DNA of 64,000 bases from Cyathus striatus (Eukaryota; Basidiomycota; Agaricomycetes; Agaricales; Nidulariaceae): positions 4,216,001-4,280,000 of the forward strand of contig JAOVFP010000006.1 of assembly GCA_025738555.1 (NCBI GenBank), read 5' to 3'. This document shows positions 11,534 to 23,370 of the stretch, piece by piece; within the stretch, counting starts at the first letter, position 1; every line of letters begins with the position of its first letter. The notes beneath the pieces were generated by a model. It did not search any database and was not told the DNA's origin. It saw nothing but the letters and a program-made list of their open reading frames with translations. The translations under genes were made by a program, and so were the position numbers.

Positions 11534-11815
11534 TTAGTCAGTAACTGAGGTATCCTTGTGGAAGGGGGGGCTTACTCGGTATTCAAGTGCTTTGTGGGGG
11601 AGAGGGCCCATGGCAGGAGACTCCTGTTGGCTCTGCTTCCTTTTCACATTCTGGTGGCTGCTGTCTGCCATATTGGTGTCCCTGACTTGGTTATCATCAG
11701 ATTGAGAGGGCTTGCTGGGGGTGATTTGGTCTGTAGATGGTGTTCGAGAAGAGGCAGGGGGTGTGAGGGCTTGGAAAGTATTGGGAGATGCAAAGGAGGA
11801 GCCATTGAGAATCAT
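11534..11815 (-). pseudogene. LINE ORF1, N-terminal part
   Basis: A 93-codon frame rich in Ser, Thr, Pro, Gln and Asn, typical of the disordered start of LINE ORF1 proteins, beginning at Met 11815. It is one frame off from the zinc-knuckle part; the shift probably lies near the G run at 11563-11569. No folded domain is visible. Confidence 0.5.
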
Positions 11816-12600
11816 AGTGATTCAATGGGAGGTTAATTTGCTTTCGTGTAGAGCTGGTGGAATGTGGGAAGTAGCAGGAGGGTAAGAGGAAGGGGGAGAG
11901 AGATATGAATATATAGAAAGTCATACCCTTTGTCAGAGTGGGGGGGGGTAAGGGATTGGGTGGCCACTATGCACATGATCTCCTTCCTTTGACATTGGTG
12001 TCATTATGTTCATGGTCTGGGTGGCTTTCCTTTGTTGAGCATGCCTTGTTTGTCATTCGGCATGGGTGTGCAGGTGGGGGTCCATTTGGTTTTACACTTT
12101 GTTATGGATGTCATGTGGTGACGTACACTTTTAGTGGAGGGCAAGTGGCTCAGTTTGCCTATGAGAGGTGGTGGGGGAAGGTGGCATGGGTAGGATAGCT
12201 TGTTGTCAGCGATGGTGTATTTGTGGTGGGAGGGTAGCTTAGAGGAATGTGGGCAGCATTGCTATTGGTGCCTTACCTGATTTGTAATGTTCTGTTTGGT
12301 GCTCAAGGTAGGTTCTGTGTCACTGGCTCAGGGACTCAGTTTCTTGTACATTGTAGGTGGGCTTAATCTGTGTCTAATCATGTTGCAAGTTGTATTGTAT
12401 TTGGGGGGGGGGGGGGGGGGGGGGGCAGGATGTGTTCCCTGAGGGCTGGCTATAGTCTCGTCACTCCCCTGGAGGGGAGTTTGAGGTATAACCATTGAGT
12501 GCCCAGTCCAGTAACCATGAGTGAACTGAGAGACCATAGGTGATGGTGGTTCAGGTCAAAGGAGCCCTTCCTCTTAGCAATCTCCTAGATCTTGATGGGA
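11816..12600. other. LINE 5' side and G-tract, no gene recognised
   Basis: Probably the 5' untranslated part of the LINE, although its outer border is not visible. Contains a run of 23 G at 12403-12425. Open frames here (for example 11938-12198 plus) lack recognisable domains. Confidence 0.4.
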
Positions 12601-12899
12601 TGGGATTCCAGGTGGGATAACTCCATTACTTTTACCTACCCCTTCACCTTCTTTCTTTCACACTTATACCTCATGCCCCCTTCCCCTCTTCCCCCTTCAT
12701 CCTATCTTCTCTACCACCCACTGACAACCCAACAGTACATTCTAAAAGCAACCTATAAACCATTGTCACGGTAGCAGACCTCACGCACAGAAGACTCTAG
12801 CTCACATCAGGAAAAAAAGAGATAGTAATATATAACTATGTAGGCTATATAGCACGCCAGTACCCATAATATCTCGATATACAGAAAAATGTTCGCCAA
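12601..12899. other. Pyrimidine-rich block and end of the H1 paralogous segment
   Basis: 12620-12740 is a C/T-rich stretch whose TTTTACCTACCCCTT motif recurs at 51590-51605. 12840-12900 (AATATCTCGATATACAGAAA) matches the segment just left of H3 at 21970-22020. No gene. Confidence 0.5.
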
Positions 12900-15480
12900 T
12901 TATCCTACAGCGCACATAGGAGTGAGGAGCATTCATGAGTACCAGAATGCGGATTGACAGCAGTGAAGCGTTTGATATGTTTTGCCATAAATCGACAAAG
13001 ATTCCCTATAGAAACGTTAGCGAGGGAAGGAGGCATCCCAAACGCATCATTATTCGCCTTCATATCCTCACTATGATCCCCCGTCACAAGCGGGTTTGCC
13101 GCGCAAATTGAAATGCTCATCGAAGTCACTGAGAGAACGCAAATGCCCAGGCCGCATATCAGGCGACGCACGAAACGGATAAAACTCCTCCTCCGCCAGC
13201 TCTTGCAAGCCGTGCAACCGAGGCGAAGCCACCTCTTAACCCGTGGTATTCTTAAGCGCCTTGAGCTCCTGCCCAACGACCGCAAAAGGTGGGCGGTCCT
13301 TTGGATTGCGAACCCTGCACCGCCTAAGGAAGTCCTGCAAAGCAGGCGTATTGAACTTTGTAGCTGGAAGAGCAGGCCGGGTCTAAACATCCCAAGCGCG
13401 TGCTGCAAGTTGCTATCCCAGTAATCTATGTCACGCGGAATTTCTCTCGCTTGCGATGTCGCCTGAGGAGGGGGCGGCGGTTTGACCTGAGGCGAGTGCG
13501 AGAGTGAGCGTAAACTAGCATATCTGTTTGCGAGGGTTAAGCAAAAGCGAGCAGGATGTTAGTGAATACATTAACGAATAGAGAGAAAAAGCATACTCCT
13601 CGAGCCTCCTTAAAGGCCCACTACACACATCATCCCCCGCCTCCTTCACTTCCAACCTCACACTGAGCAGATTAACCGCACAGCGCTCCGCAACACGCAG
13701 TGAGGCCAGACGATTTATCTGTAAAGTACATCAGTGAGCAATTAAGAATGCGGGTTCGAGAACGTGAAAAGGATTAAAAAGGAAAGGAAGAAGTAGAAGA
13801 GCCGAAAGACACGACACGGCCCGACATGACACAGCACACAGCATTGTGCGCCCCGAAACCGACCACATCCATCCCCCAAGAACCGCAGCATCGGAAGGAG
13901 GGGGACGATATCGCATGGATGGTAGGTATCGTAGGGGAGGATACCCAACCGTTTACGTAGTACCACTACCATAAACGAACGATTGAAAGAGTGAAAGAGG
14001 GAGAGAGAAAAGAAACGCACATCAACTTCGTCAGCAACCCTCCAAACACCCCATACCAACCTCGCCGCAGGCGCCTACCCGGGTACAGGGACCAAATCAT
14101 GAAACCCAACCCCGAGCTCAAGTGCTTTGCGTGTTAAGTCTGTGAGTGTGCCGAATGTTGATAAGGCAGTTTGTAGGATGCACTGTGGAAGGTGTCAGCA
14201 CGGGCGAGGAGGAGAGAGGAGAGAAAAAAGCTAGGGAGGGGAGGAGGTGGACAAAAGAAGAGGCGAGGAGAGGGAGGAAGATGCGAGGAAGAAGCTGGAA
14301 CGAAAAGGGGGAAAGGAGGAGAGAGGTAATGAGGATGAGGGGTACGAGGAGCGTAGAGGCATAGGAGGGTGAAAGGTGAAGTGACGAAGATATTTCGAAA
14401 AGAAAAGAGCTGAACAACGGAGGAAAACCACGAACCTTTCGAACATTAATCCCAACATCCTTTTCCTACCACGTCGGACCTCTCCTATGATATCCACCAA
14501 CAACCACCCCGGCTCCTCCTGCAGAATAAGACAGAAGAACTGTCCCACCAAGACCTAGGAGGCTAGTAGGAGCTGCATTCGGCGACGTATCCGTACTTGT
14601 CCTCTTGCGCGCAACGATACCTAACCCTACAATACACTCAACACCACTAAGGCGAAAGAAAGAAAGAAACGTACCTCTAACACCTCTGCACACCCTCCCT
14701 GTCCCAGGAGGAAGGAAACAGGTCTCCCCAGATCCAGGGGACGAATTGAATGCACAATCGCCGTAGCGTACAAGTGTGTGCTCGCTGGTGCACAACATCT
14801 CGCAGAAAAGTCTAGGTAAAGGCTTCTTGAAATTGGACCCGCTCAGCCCTGGGGGCGAGGTTTAAACACTACTTCTGCACTTGAGGTTGGGCTTGCAGAT
14901 GAGGCCTTCATTCCTTGTACTGCATTACTTGTTGCAGCGGTAAGAAACGAGAGGTTTAACATTTACGTTTAACCCTGGAAGTCGTGGCGACGCCGCAGAG
15001 ACGAAGAAGAGTTGAGATAGAGTAGGGACGAGATTCGTACTACTGCTGTTCTTGTTCTAGCTGGCGTTGATGTTCCCGAGAAAGAGTAAGCGGTGGAGGA
15101 AGAAGAGTGACGTGAGGAGAGAATGGGTGCTTTAGGCGGGGAGAATGAAACTGGTGGGGAAAGTTGGAGGACGTTGCTGGGCGTGGCGGTGACAGCAATT
15201 GCAAAGTTCTAGGCATCAAGTGACAGCTTCATCTTCATCACATTAGCGCTTCGGCCCGGCTGCGGCGCTAATTCGGAAGATAAATCCATTCCGTTCGTCT
15301 TCAGCTCGTACCCGTTTTCGTGAATCGATTGTGTTTATTTCTCGTATTCGAGCTCTCTGAGCTTTGGGGAGAAAAAACTCCGAGTTACTTGGGAGAAGAA
15401 GTGAACTCAAGTCGAACAGGCTGTTCCTGTCACCATCACCACCAGCTCTGACTCAGCTCATGGCATCCTCTCCTTCCTTG
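12900..15480 (-). pseudogene. H1: HeLo/MLKL-NTD-like gene fused to a kinase-tail exon (decayed)
   Basis: Multi-exon gene read right to left. A Pro/Ser-rich start region (about 15230-15050) is followed by poorly preserved exons (14850-14430) with C/T-rich introns. Exon alpha (about 14182-14021) reads LVPVPG, a stop, then APAARLVWGVWRVADEVD. Exon beta (13718-13597) reads RVAERCAVNLLSVRLEVKEA. Exon gamma (about 13486-13400) ends DSNLQHALGMF. Together these match the helical-bundle N-terminus of fungal MLKL-NTD/HeLo-type proteins, known as membrane-acting cell-death domains. The next block, NTPALQDFLRRC then NPKDRPPFAV (13340-13240), matches the end of a protein kinase C-lobe, but no VAIK, HRD or DFG part is seen. 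Splice signals at beta are ACAG before and GTATGC after. Assignment is from motif patterns I recognise; the stop in exon alpha and frame breaks make it a pseudogene. Confidence 0.65.
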
Positions 15481-15495
15481 CTCCCTCCCATCATG

Positions 15496-16160
15496 TAATT
15501 CTGCTTAGAGCAGGATTTCTGCTTGTAATCAAAATATTCCCTTTATTTCCAGAAGGAAGAAACTTTTCTATAAGTTCAGGACTGCCATCAGCATTGTCAA
15601 GGACAATAAGCCATTCAGATTCAAGGTTAGAAATCCAATTAAGAACTTGAGCAGCAGAGAATGAAGATGCAGAGACTCCTGGAGTAGAAATCTTCTTGTA
15701 TATTTCTTTGAGGCTTTGAATAATTGTATTCTCAGATGTTGCATCAGTCCAGAATGTGTAGGTATATCTATCATGGTCTGTTGATCATATGAAGAATATG
15801 GTAATAAAAACACTCACTGGCCAGCTTTCTCATCATTAAATTTTAAACAGATCTGAGTCTTTCCAATGCCACCCATTCCATACAGAAGGAACATCTTTCT
15901 CTCAGCTATGTTTACTTGTGAAAAATGCTCATGAAGTCTCTTAAGGTACATTTCTTGACCAATAAAGTTTTGAGAGGTGCAGGGAGCACTGGTTTGAAGT
16001 GGAGAAAGTGGCTCATCCTTTGGTTGATGGTAAATATTCTGTGAACAATGTTGCATTGATAAGTAAAGTCACAGTGAATTCAATGAACCACTCTACATAC
16101 CTGGGTTTCAATCATTTGTGGATTGCGAATTGTAAAGTTGTGAGCTTTTGCAAATGACAT
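15496..16160 (-). pseudogene. NLR-1: truncated NB-ARC gene (N-terminal part only)
   Basis: First three exons of an NB-ARC protein. Exon 1 (16160-16101, 60 nt) starts MSFAKAHNFTI. Exon 2 (16038-15818, 221 nt) carries GQEMYLKRLHEHF and the P-loop GMGGIGKTQICLKF. Exon 3 starts at 15767 and contains the Walker B block EWLIVLDNADGSP and ILITSRNPAL. Introns are GTATGT...CAG (62 nt) and GTGAGT...TAG. Coding similarity to NLR-2 and NLR-3 ends abruptly at 15496 after ...SRIT, where the sequence joins the upstream edge of H1. The whole TPR half is missing, so it is a 5' fragment, probably cut by the same rearrangement that placed H1 next to it. Confidence 0.9.
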
Positions 16161-16540
16161 GCTGTGGGGTGTTTAAAGTAATATACCTTGCTGCTGACAG
16201 GTGCCGGTTCGAGTTGATAGGCGAAAGATCATTATAAAGTCAAATGGGTAGTACTTATATTGTTCAACACGCGACGTCTGCATGTCTGTCAATCAACACT
16301 GCAGTTCTCATTCATAACCATAGCTTGACATGTACAGCCTTGCCTGTTATTTTTACACCTTCCTCAGATGTATTTTACTTCTCACATGTGCATTAAAATG
16401 ACACTGTATCAGCGCGTGATCTAATTCGAGAGCTCAGAAGGTGACTAGAGGAAAAGGTATTATTAGGACGGTATCCGATAACGTTCGGATTCACATAACT
16501 TCTCGACCAGTAAGGACCTGAAATGGAAAATGTAAGTTGA
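16161..16540 (-). promoter_or_regulatory. Upstream region shared by the three NLR genes
   Basis: Conserved with 31573-31890 and 55126-55438 plus 58601-58640: shared words include CTTGACA-GTACAGCCTT, TTACACCTTCCTYRRATGT and GGTATTATTAGGACGG. It carries the start-proximal sequence of NLR-1. No single promoter motif can be named. Confidence 0.55.
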
Positions 16541-16782
16541 ACTACATAAGTTAGGTACCAATCGCTCGCAACCTCAGCGTGTTTGTGTCACGTGATAAGG
16601 ATATGCGAATTCGGAATGCCTGCTGTGTTGGTTTCAAATGCGGTGCAAGGGGCAGAACAGTGCAACATGTTGTCAATATGGAAATGAATTCGGACATGGT
16701 GTAGTTGGTTAATGTGTCTAGTCGTCGCAGAGGGCACGGAGTCTTGACGGAGTCCGAATCGCCTGGAACCATGGGACCACTA

Positions 16783-16827
16783 GCGAAGGCGATTACACTT
16801 TAGTCACTAAAGTGTAATCGCCTTCGC
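16783..16827. repeat. Perfect 45-bp palindrome (22-bp arms, 1-bp spacer)
   Basis: GCGAAGGCGATTACACTTTA... at 16783-16804 is followed by C and by its exact reverse complement at 16806-16827. The related copies at about 33668-33700 and 58715-58770 have only single, non-palindromic versions (GTGTAATCGCC, TATCGCCTTCACCA), so the palindrome arose in this copy. Confidence 0.95.
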
Positions 16828-19370
16828 CATGTGTATCAACGACGAGTGACTCGACTCTCGTCATCGATCTATACGTGCTCTACGTGCACAGATTCATCCA
16901 CTCTAACCACTATGATTTATTTATTAGCTACAAATTGGTACTTATCTTGTGCCTTGGACCCAGATTGAAACGAAATCCGAATCAGCGCAGTCCAACCTGC
17001 TCCAGCCTGACGACTCGACGACCGTCCTCGCCAAGCTCACACCACCCTTTACTCGAACTCGTCGTTCTTCAAAGCACACCTTCCACGAAGCTGTACCAAT
17101 GTAATATGGCACCCCAACATCGCACCCGAAGCCAAGGCTGTTTTGACGTGTGCTTAGGGAGGGTGAAGTCGCGATGGGCTGATCTACATACCGATTCGTT
17201 TACTGTTGATGATGTTGTAAGTTAATCAGAGGAATATGTGAACCATGATAGTACTGTACCATTACGACCAACTGTTCAGTCACGCGTCACACGGCGTCGT
17301 GAACTTGAACGGATCCCGGATTTATCACGCGTCACAGCCAGGCCTGAACAGAGGTACAACTACATCCATACGACACGGAACAGAAGTCCCGCCACTCCCA
17401 CGAATACACATTGCATCTCCTTTCCAGTCCTTGCTCTATATGCACCGGACGAATCTCCCTCCCAGACTTCGTACAATTCTTTGTACCCAAATCAACGATA
17501 TTACCGTTTCACCCTCGTATTAACTAACGATCATAGCCTATCAGAATAACCAAAGAGGCGACTTGAGCTGTAGTACTTATGTCGATCTGCATCGACAGAA
17601 CCTCGGGATTATGAAGGACGCGCAGGGATGACGCGACGCAAGGGTCAATGCAGGGTGTCAGGGTGAGGTTGAGGAAAACTGCGGTGCCAATGAGGATGGT
17701 GGTGCGAAGTATTAAGATAACCACCATCAACTCGACCACTGCGGAGACTTCGCTCTCCTTCGAGAAGGAAACTCTAAATGCACTATGTACTGTCGTAGAC
17801 TTCACGCCAACGTCAACAGTCATCACGGTGTTTCTCAAAAACTTACTGGGTTATGGAAAGGGAGTCGGGACCGGAAATTCGATGGTAGTTGACTATCCCA
17901 ATGTCCCATCCACTGTAAACGGCTCTCTTTGGGATGGCTAGGGGAAGCTAAGGTGTGGGGGTTTAATAATGACTTCTCGGATTAATACAACTACCGATTG
18001 AAGCAACAATCATTGCCATAATCTTTAATATACAGAATGATTAATCGATTACTTTCGAGACAGGACGATTTTCGGTCAGTTATGCATGTACAAGTTGCGA
18101 GCTACAAAAACGCGCAACGAGAACTGAATCCCACTGTCCCGCATTATCAGATATTTTGCTTGCACAAACACGAGTAGTGTCAGCGTGTTCCGTGTGCGAG
18201 GGCCCCGTAGCACAAGCGAATCAGTCGTAAACGATCCCCACGGCCGGTCCTTCTTGAGAGATGTGAATACGTTAAAGTGAGCCTGTGCAATGCGTTAGCA
18301 CCGTCAGATAAAAAAGAGGGGAATAACATACATGGCCATCGGAATGACTATAGCTCACAAAGAGAGCGTAGTTGGGGGATTGCAATGTTCCAATGACTAT
18401 GAACAACAGTCAGCCTAAATCTCACCACTACACGACGAACTCACCAAGAAAAAGATCCTCCTGAATCTGATGCATCGCACCGATAACTTGCATCACGGGG
18501 TCCACATGTACCTTAAACCATCGCTTGGGTGCATCCAATGACTCGAAGTAACGATAGCCCGTCAGTTCAGTATACAAGACTGCGACGCTTTGAGAGAGAA
18601 AGACACTATCCGAGTGACATTATGCCTGCAATATACGTCGGAAGGGCTACGGCGGGTATGAAGGCAATGTACGAAGTAACGTCTCCCTGAGTCCCTGTAT
18701 CTTGCTCTCTGCGCCAACATTCTATGATTGACCTTCTGACTCCCCCTTCGTGACAATCACATAGCTGTAAACTGATGACAACGTTCGCGCCCAGGATGAG
18801 ATGCCACATCGCATTAAACACCGTGAAGAGCAAGCCTTCAGGTTTGCTCAGGTACCCTACAGCGCCAAGACAATAGGGGTAAGCGACCAAAGAGGGAGGG
18901 TAACTACAGCAGGTGTCAGAGCATGCCGAAGCGATGAGATAGAAACTTACGCGACTGATGAAAAGGATGTTCTAACATCCCCTCCCATTCCTCTGTATTG
19001 CCATCCACTCATAATGCAGCACAGGTGACAGCCACTGACGCTCGTTGCTAGTCACCATCCTTCGGAGACTCTAGAATCCTATCAATCATCGATGACCTAC
19101 TAGCCTCCGATGAGAAATTATACGGTGGGGACATGCATCCCAGGCACCCTGCAGCTGGAGAATCTGGCGTAAGACGTAGTGCGTTTGCAGTGCATTATCC
19201 CCCTCTCTAAGAGCGTGGAGCATAAGTGGCTGCTTTACATACCTAGATCCATGCTGCTGTGGAATGAGATGTTCAAGGATATCCGATAGCATCCTTATCA
19301 TTCCGTCTCTACTTCTCACGTTCCTGTACCTGCTTCAGAATTCTAATTGCACGTTTACCTACATACGTCG
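16828..19370 (-). pseudogene. X1: C-terminal half of H2, partly hydrophobic (decayed)
   Basis: Continues H2 in the same orientation. Just after the HeLo exons, about 19345-19320 reads ILKQVQERE, a continuation expected of the MLKL-NTD helix bundle. Further blocks at 18890-18560 include GSQKVNHRMLAQRARYRD and RHNVTRIVSF, and at 17838-17560 a hydrophobic exon VVELMVVILILRTTILIGTA then SLRVLHNPEVL that could cross a membrane once. Both blocks recur in X2 (37960-37780; 37230-37060). The leftmost part (17240-16830) recurs in X2 and X3 as a block containing CGACGAGTGACTCGAC. I do not recognise the domain. Several frames are used, so exon borders are not settled. Confidence 0.45.
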
Positions 19371-21200
19371 ACGTTAATACATGGTAAAAAAACGCGAGGA
19401 GAGGGGGAAGGACATACACCAAACATCCCAAGCACATCCCGCAAATTGGTATTCAAGCCAACAGTCTTGCGCAGAATCCCGTCCCGCTTGAGGTGTCGTT
19501 TCAGGGGGGCGGGGCGGTTGTTCTTTTGTAGTAACTACGGGACTTGTTTGAATGATCTGAGGCGAGTGCGAGCATAAACGAGCATATCTATGAATGAGGG
19601 TTAAGCAAAAGCGAGCAGAAGGCCAGTAAACCAATCAACGAAAAGAGAGAGAAAACGTACTCTTCAAGCCTCCCTGAAGACCCAATCAGCTCCTCAGCAA
19701 CGACATCCCCCGCCTCCTCCACTTCCAACCTTACACTGAGCAATATATCAGCATAGAGCTCCGCGAGGCACAGGGACACGAGAAATAATTCATCTAGAGA
19801 GGCGGGCTAGTGTCACGAGCGAGATACAACAAGAGAACATGACGAAGGGAGACGAGAAGAGAAGGGAGAAAGGGAGAAGGCGAGAACGTAGGATGACGGC
19901 GAAGGGAGAACACATGATGAGGTAACACGCACGCATATGTGAAGGGAGGAACGGAACGTAGACAACGGCGAATATTATCACAGCACAATGCAAGGCGCGA
20001 CATTGAAGACTATACCACCACGTCAAAGAAACTCAACCCTAAATCCCAGAACCCCAAACTAAAACCCAAAAGGAAAAGGAAACGCACATCAACATCGGCA
20101 ATAACCCTCCGAGTATCCAACACTAACGTCGTGGCGGGCGCGAGACCAGGTATGGGGACCAAATCCACAAAGCAACTCCACACTCGAGAGCTTCCCGTGT
20201 CTGGTCTGTCGAGCCGGACGCTGATAGGGTCGCTTTTAGCACTCGCTGTGGAGGAGGGTGTCAGCATGTCGAGATGATAGGGAAGAGCAGAAGGTGGGAA
20301 GCTGAAAATGTGAACGAAAGGGAGGGAGGAAAAGGAAGATGCGAGGAAGCAGGAACGGAAAGGGGAAAATGAGGGGAGAGGTAATGAGAACGAGGGGGTC
20401 GGAAGAGCACAGGAGAGTGAACGATAAAGTAACGAAGATGAAAGCACTCTCGAAAAGCAAGGAACTGGGTAACGGAAGAAATAGTACGAACCTTTCGAGC
20501 ACCAGTCCAAACGTCGTCGTTTTCTTCGTCAACTCTCTCTTATAATGTCCCGCCGTAACCGCCCGTCTCTTCTCCCCCTCCTCCAGTCACTCCCCCACTG
20601 GCACAGGCACCCCACCAAGACCTAGGAGTCGCAGTAGGCAGCGTATCAGTCCCAAAGGCGCGTTTGCGCGGGGCGATACCTCGCCCTGGGATATTTCAAC
20701 AGGCCTACAATGAGAATCCTGGTGCGGGAGGGACTTCGTACTTTTCCTAGGTGACGAAATCCAATGCATAATCCACACGGGTGAATAGCGTATCAAGAGC
20801 CCGACCACGAGCAGGAGACCTCTTCAAACTGGATACATTGAGCCCTCTGAGCGGGGATTGAGGGTGGACACTAATTGCGTGCTTGAAGTTGAGCTTGTAG
20901 GTGACGTCCGCTATCCTTGACCTCCTGCATTGCTTTAGCAGCGGTGGGGAACGCGAGGATCAACCCTGGGAGCCGAGATAAGAAAGAGTTGGGATTTGAG
21001 CAGGGACAAGATACGTACTGCTGCTGTTGTTCCTGAGGAGGTGTATGGGAAAGGAGGGTCGCGCGAGGAGAGAGTACGTGCTTTAGGCGGGTAGGATGAA
21101 AGTGATGGTGGGGACGTTACTGAGTGTGATACGGCAACTCGGAGTTAAATGCGCGAATAGCGCCCACGTTCATTAGATTCAAATCCCATGATGTCATCAT
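19371..21200 (-). pseudogene. H2: HeLo/MLKL-NTD-like gene, N-terminal half
   Basis: Same exon plan as H1. Exon alpha near 20240-20085 has LVPIPGLAPATTLVLDTRRV. Exon beta near 19790-19660 has AELYADILLSVRLEVEEAGD then VVAEELIGSSGRLEE. Exon gamma near 19560-19400 is present, with the downstream exon at 19345 (ILKQVQERE). Unlike H1, H3, H4 and H7 it is not joined to the kinase-tail exon and continues into X1, so it probably shows the original gene structure. Frameshifts are present (alpha is read in two frames). The three-exon order and the VPxPGL / AERxADxLLSVRxEV / LDSNLRDALGMF signatures are the basis for the family call. Confidence 0.65.
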
Positions 21201-22004
21201 CGCCAAAACAGCGCGAGTCGGTACCTCTCCTCTGTAACTGCAACAGCAATACTTATTAATGAAGCGTCCCAAGAAGTGTTTGGGACAACGCGCTGGATAT
21301 TAGCATGACTCGGAGCCGTTTGAAGTTGGTTTGAAGATGAAGCTTTTGAAGCTTTGCCAGGCGAGTCTAGTGGGAGTGTCTGTGTCTCCTGCCAGGGAGC
21401 GGGTATCTTGTCCTGATACGACGCACTCTCGAGTGTTCTCATGGTTCAATCGTGTATTATCTCGGTCGAGTGGGAAGTCACCATCTCCAATCCGAGTTGT
21501 CTACGCTAACGTCGTTACGTTGGGACGTTGGGCCATTTCGTTTCCTACTAGGTGTCAACACCTTCTACTGTATGTATGTACGCAACAGAAATATAGCCAT
21601 TGCAGGAGCTTCAATTGCAGCCAGTAGAATGGAAAAAAGATGTATATTTTGTATGTTACTACATACATATCCCTTCCCATTCAACGCGCGCTCTTAGCAA
21701 CAACTTTTCAGCCCCTTCTGGCATACCAAACGTGAACGACGGCACCTAAAGCTATCGGTCAGTGGGAGTGTAAGCAAAGAGAAGGAATGCAACATACGAA
21801 AATAATCAGCCTTCCCCTTCAGTGCATACCATTTACAACAATCCTTCACCTCCTTCTGGCATACCAGTTGTAAACGAGTGAACTAAGAGTCAGTGGGAGT
21901 GTAAGCAAGAGAAAGAACAGAAGGGGATGTGACGTACAATGGTTTCAAAAGCACAACTCAGCCAGTACCCGTAACATCTCGGTATACAGAAATATGTTCG
22001 TCAA
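21201..22004. other. No gene; tandem duplication of about 125 bp
   Basis: 21715-21815 and 21845-21945 are similar copies sharing CTTCTGGCATACCA, GTCAGTGGGAGTGTAAGCAA and a following AAGG-rich piece. Remaining sequence has no recognisable coding feature. Confidence 0.5.
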
Positions 22005-23370
22005 TGATCCTACAGTGCACATAGGAGTGAAAAGCATTCATGAGTACCAGAAAGGAGACTTACAACAGCAAATGGTTTGATATAGTTTTCCATAAATTGA
22101 CAAAGATTCCCTATAGAAACGTCAAAGAGGGAAGGAGGCATCCCAGGAGCATCATTATTCGCCTTCATATCCTCACTATGATCCCTTGTCACAGGTGGGT
22201 TCACTGCGCAATACTCATAAAATTCACTGAGTGGGGGAAATGGCCCAGGGCGCATATCAGGTGACGCATGAAGCGGATAATCTTCCTCCTCCACGAGCTC
22301 TTGCAAGCCAGGCAACCGAGGCGAAGCCACCTATTACACATTCCACATTCAAGCCCGTGGTCGTCCTAAGCACATCGAGCTCCTGCACAATGACCACAAA
22401 AGGTGCAAGGTCCTTCTGATCGAAAACCCTGCACCGCCTAAGGAAGTCCTGCAAAGCAGGCGTATTGAACTTTGTAGCTGGAACCGCAGGACGGGTCTAA
22501 ACATCCTAGGCGCATCCCTCAAGGTTGCTATCCAAGCCAGCTATGTCACGCAGAATATCTTCCCGCTTGAGGTATCGCTTGAGGTGGGGGTGGCAGTTGT
22601 TCTTTGTAGGAATTCTGGGACCCGCTTGAGTGATCTCAGGCGAACGCGACCATTAGCTAGCATGAGCATATCTGTGAGAGCTGAGCAAAAGCGAGCAGAA
22701 GGTCAGTAAATACATCAATGAAAAGAGAGATAAAACATACTCTTCAAGCATCCTTAATGGCCTACTCAACACCTCACCAACTATATCCCCCGCCTCCTTC
22801 ACTTTCAACCTTATACTCAAGAGTATATCAGCATAGCGCTCCGCAAGACGCAGTAAGGCTAGACGATACATCTACAAAGTACATCAGTGAGCAATTACAA
22901 ACGCGGATTCGAGAGTTGGCGAAAGAATTAACAAGAAAAGGAGCAAGTAGAAGAGCTGAAAGTCATGTACGCGACACGTCTCGGTCTGACATGACACAGC
23001 ATACAGTATTGTGCGCACTGAAACCGACCACACCCATGTCCCGAGAATCGCAACAACGGAACGAGGGGAAGACATCGGATGGATGGTAGGTAGGTGTCAT
23101 AGGGTAGGATACCCAACCCCAACTAGTTACGGAGTACCACACCGTAAACGAATGATTGAAATAGTGAAAGAGGAAGAGAAAAGAAACGCACATCAACTTC
23201 GTCAACGGCCCTTCAAATCCAACACCAACCTTACCGCAGACGTCAATCCCGGATTCTGCACCAAGTGCAGAAACTCATCCACAAGCTCGAGTGCTTCGTG
23301 TGTTGGGTATGTGAGAGTACCTAGTGCCAATGAAGTTGCTTTTAGGACGCGCTGTGGAGGGAGGTGGGCC
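22005..23370 (-). pseudogene. H3: HeLo/MLKL-NTD-like copy with kinase tail
   Basis: Starts with exon alpha (about 23365-23190: RVLKATSLALGTLTY, ALELVDEFLHLVQNPGL), which is joined directly to the tail of H4. Exon beta lies at about 22870-22745 (LAERYADILLSIRLKVKEAG). Exon gamma at about 22625-22510 preserves the clearest helix signature LKRYLKREDILRDIAGLDSN before a one-base shift. The kinase-tail exon is at 22455-22380 (LQDFLRRCRVFDQKDLAPFV then VIVQELDVLRTTTGLN). The C-terminal part (22330-22010) has EDYPLHASPDMRPGPFPP. No kinase catalytic core is seen. Confidence 0.65.

Noticed and set aside
12403..12425. Run of 23 G as a functional signal
   Set aside because: A homopolymer of this kind is most simply slippage or a sequencing artefact.
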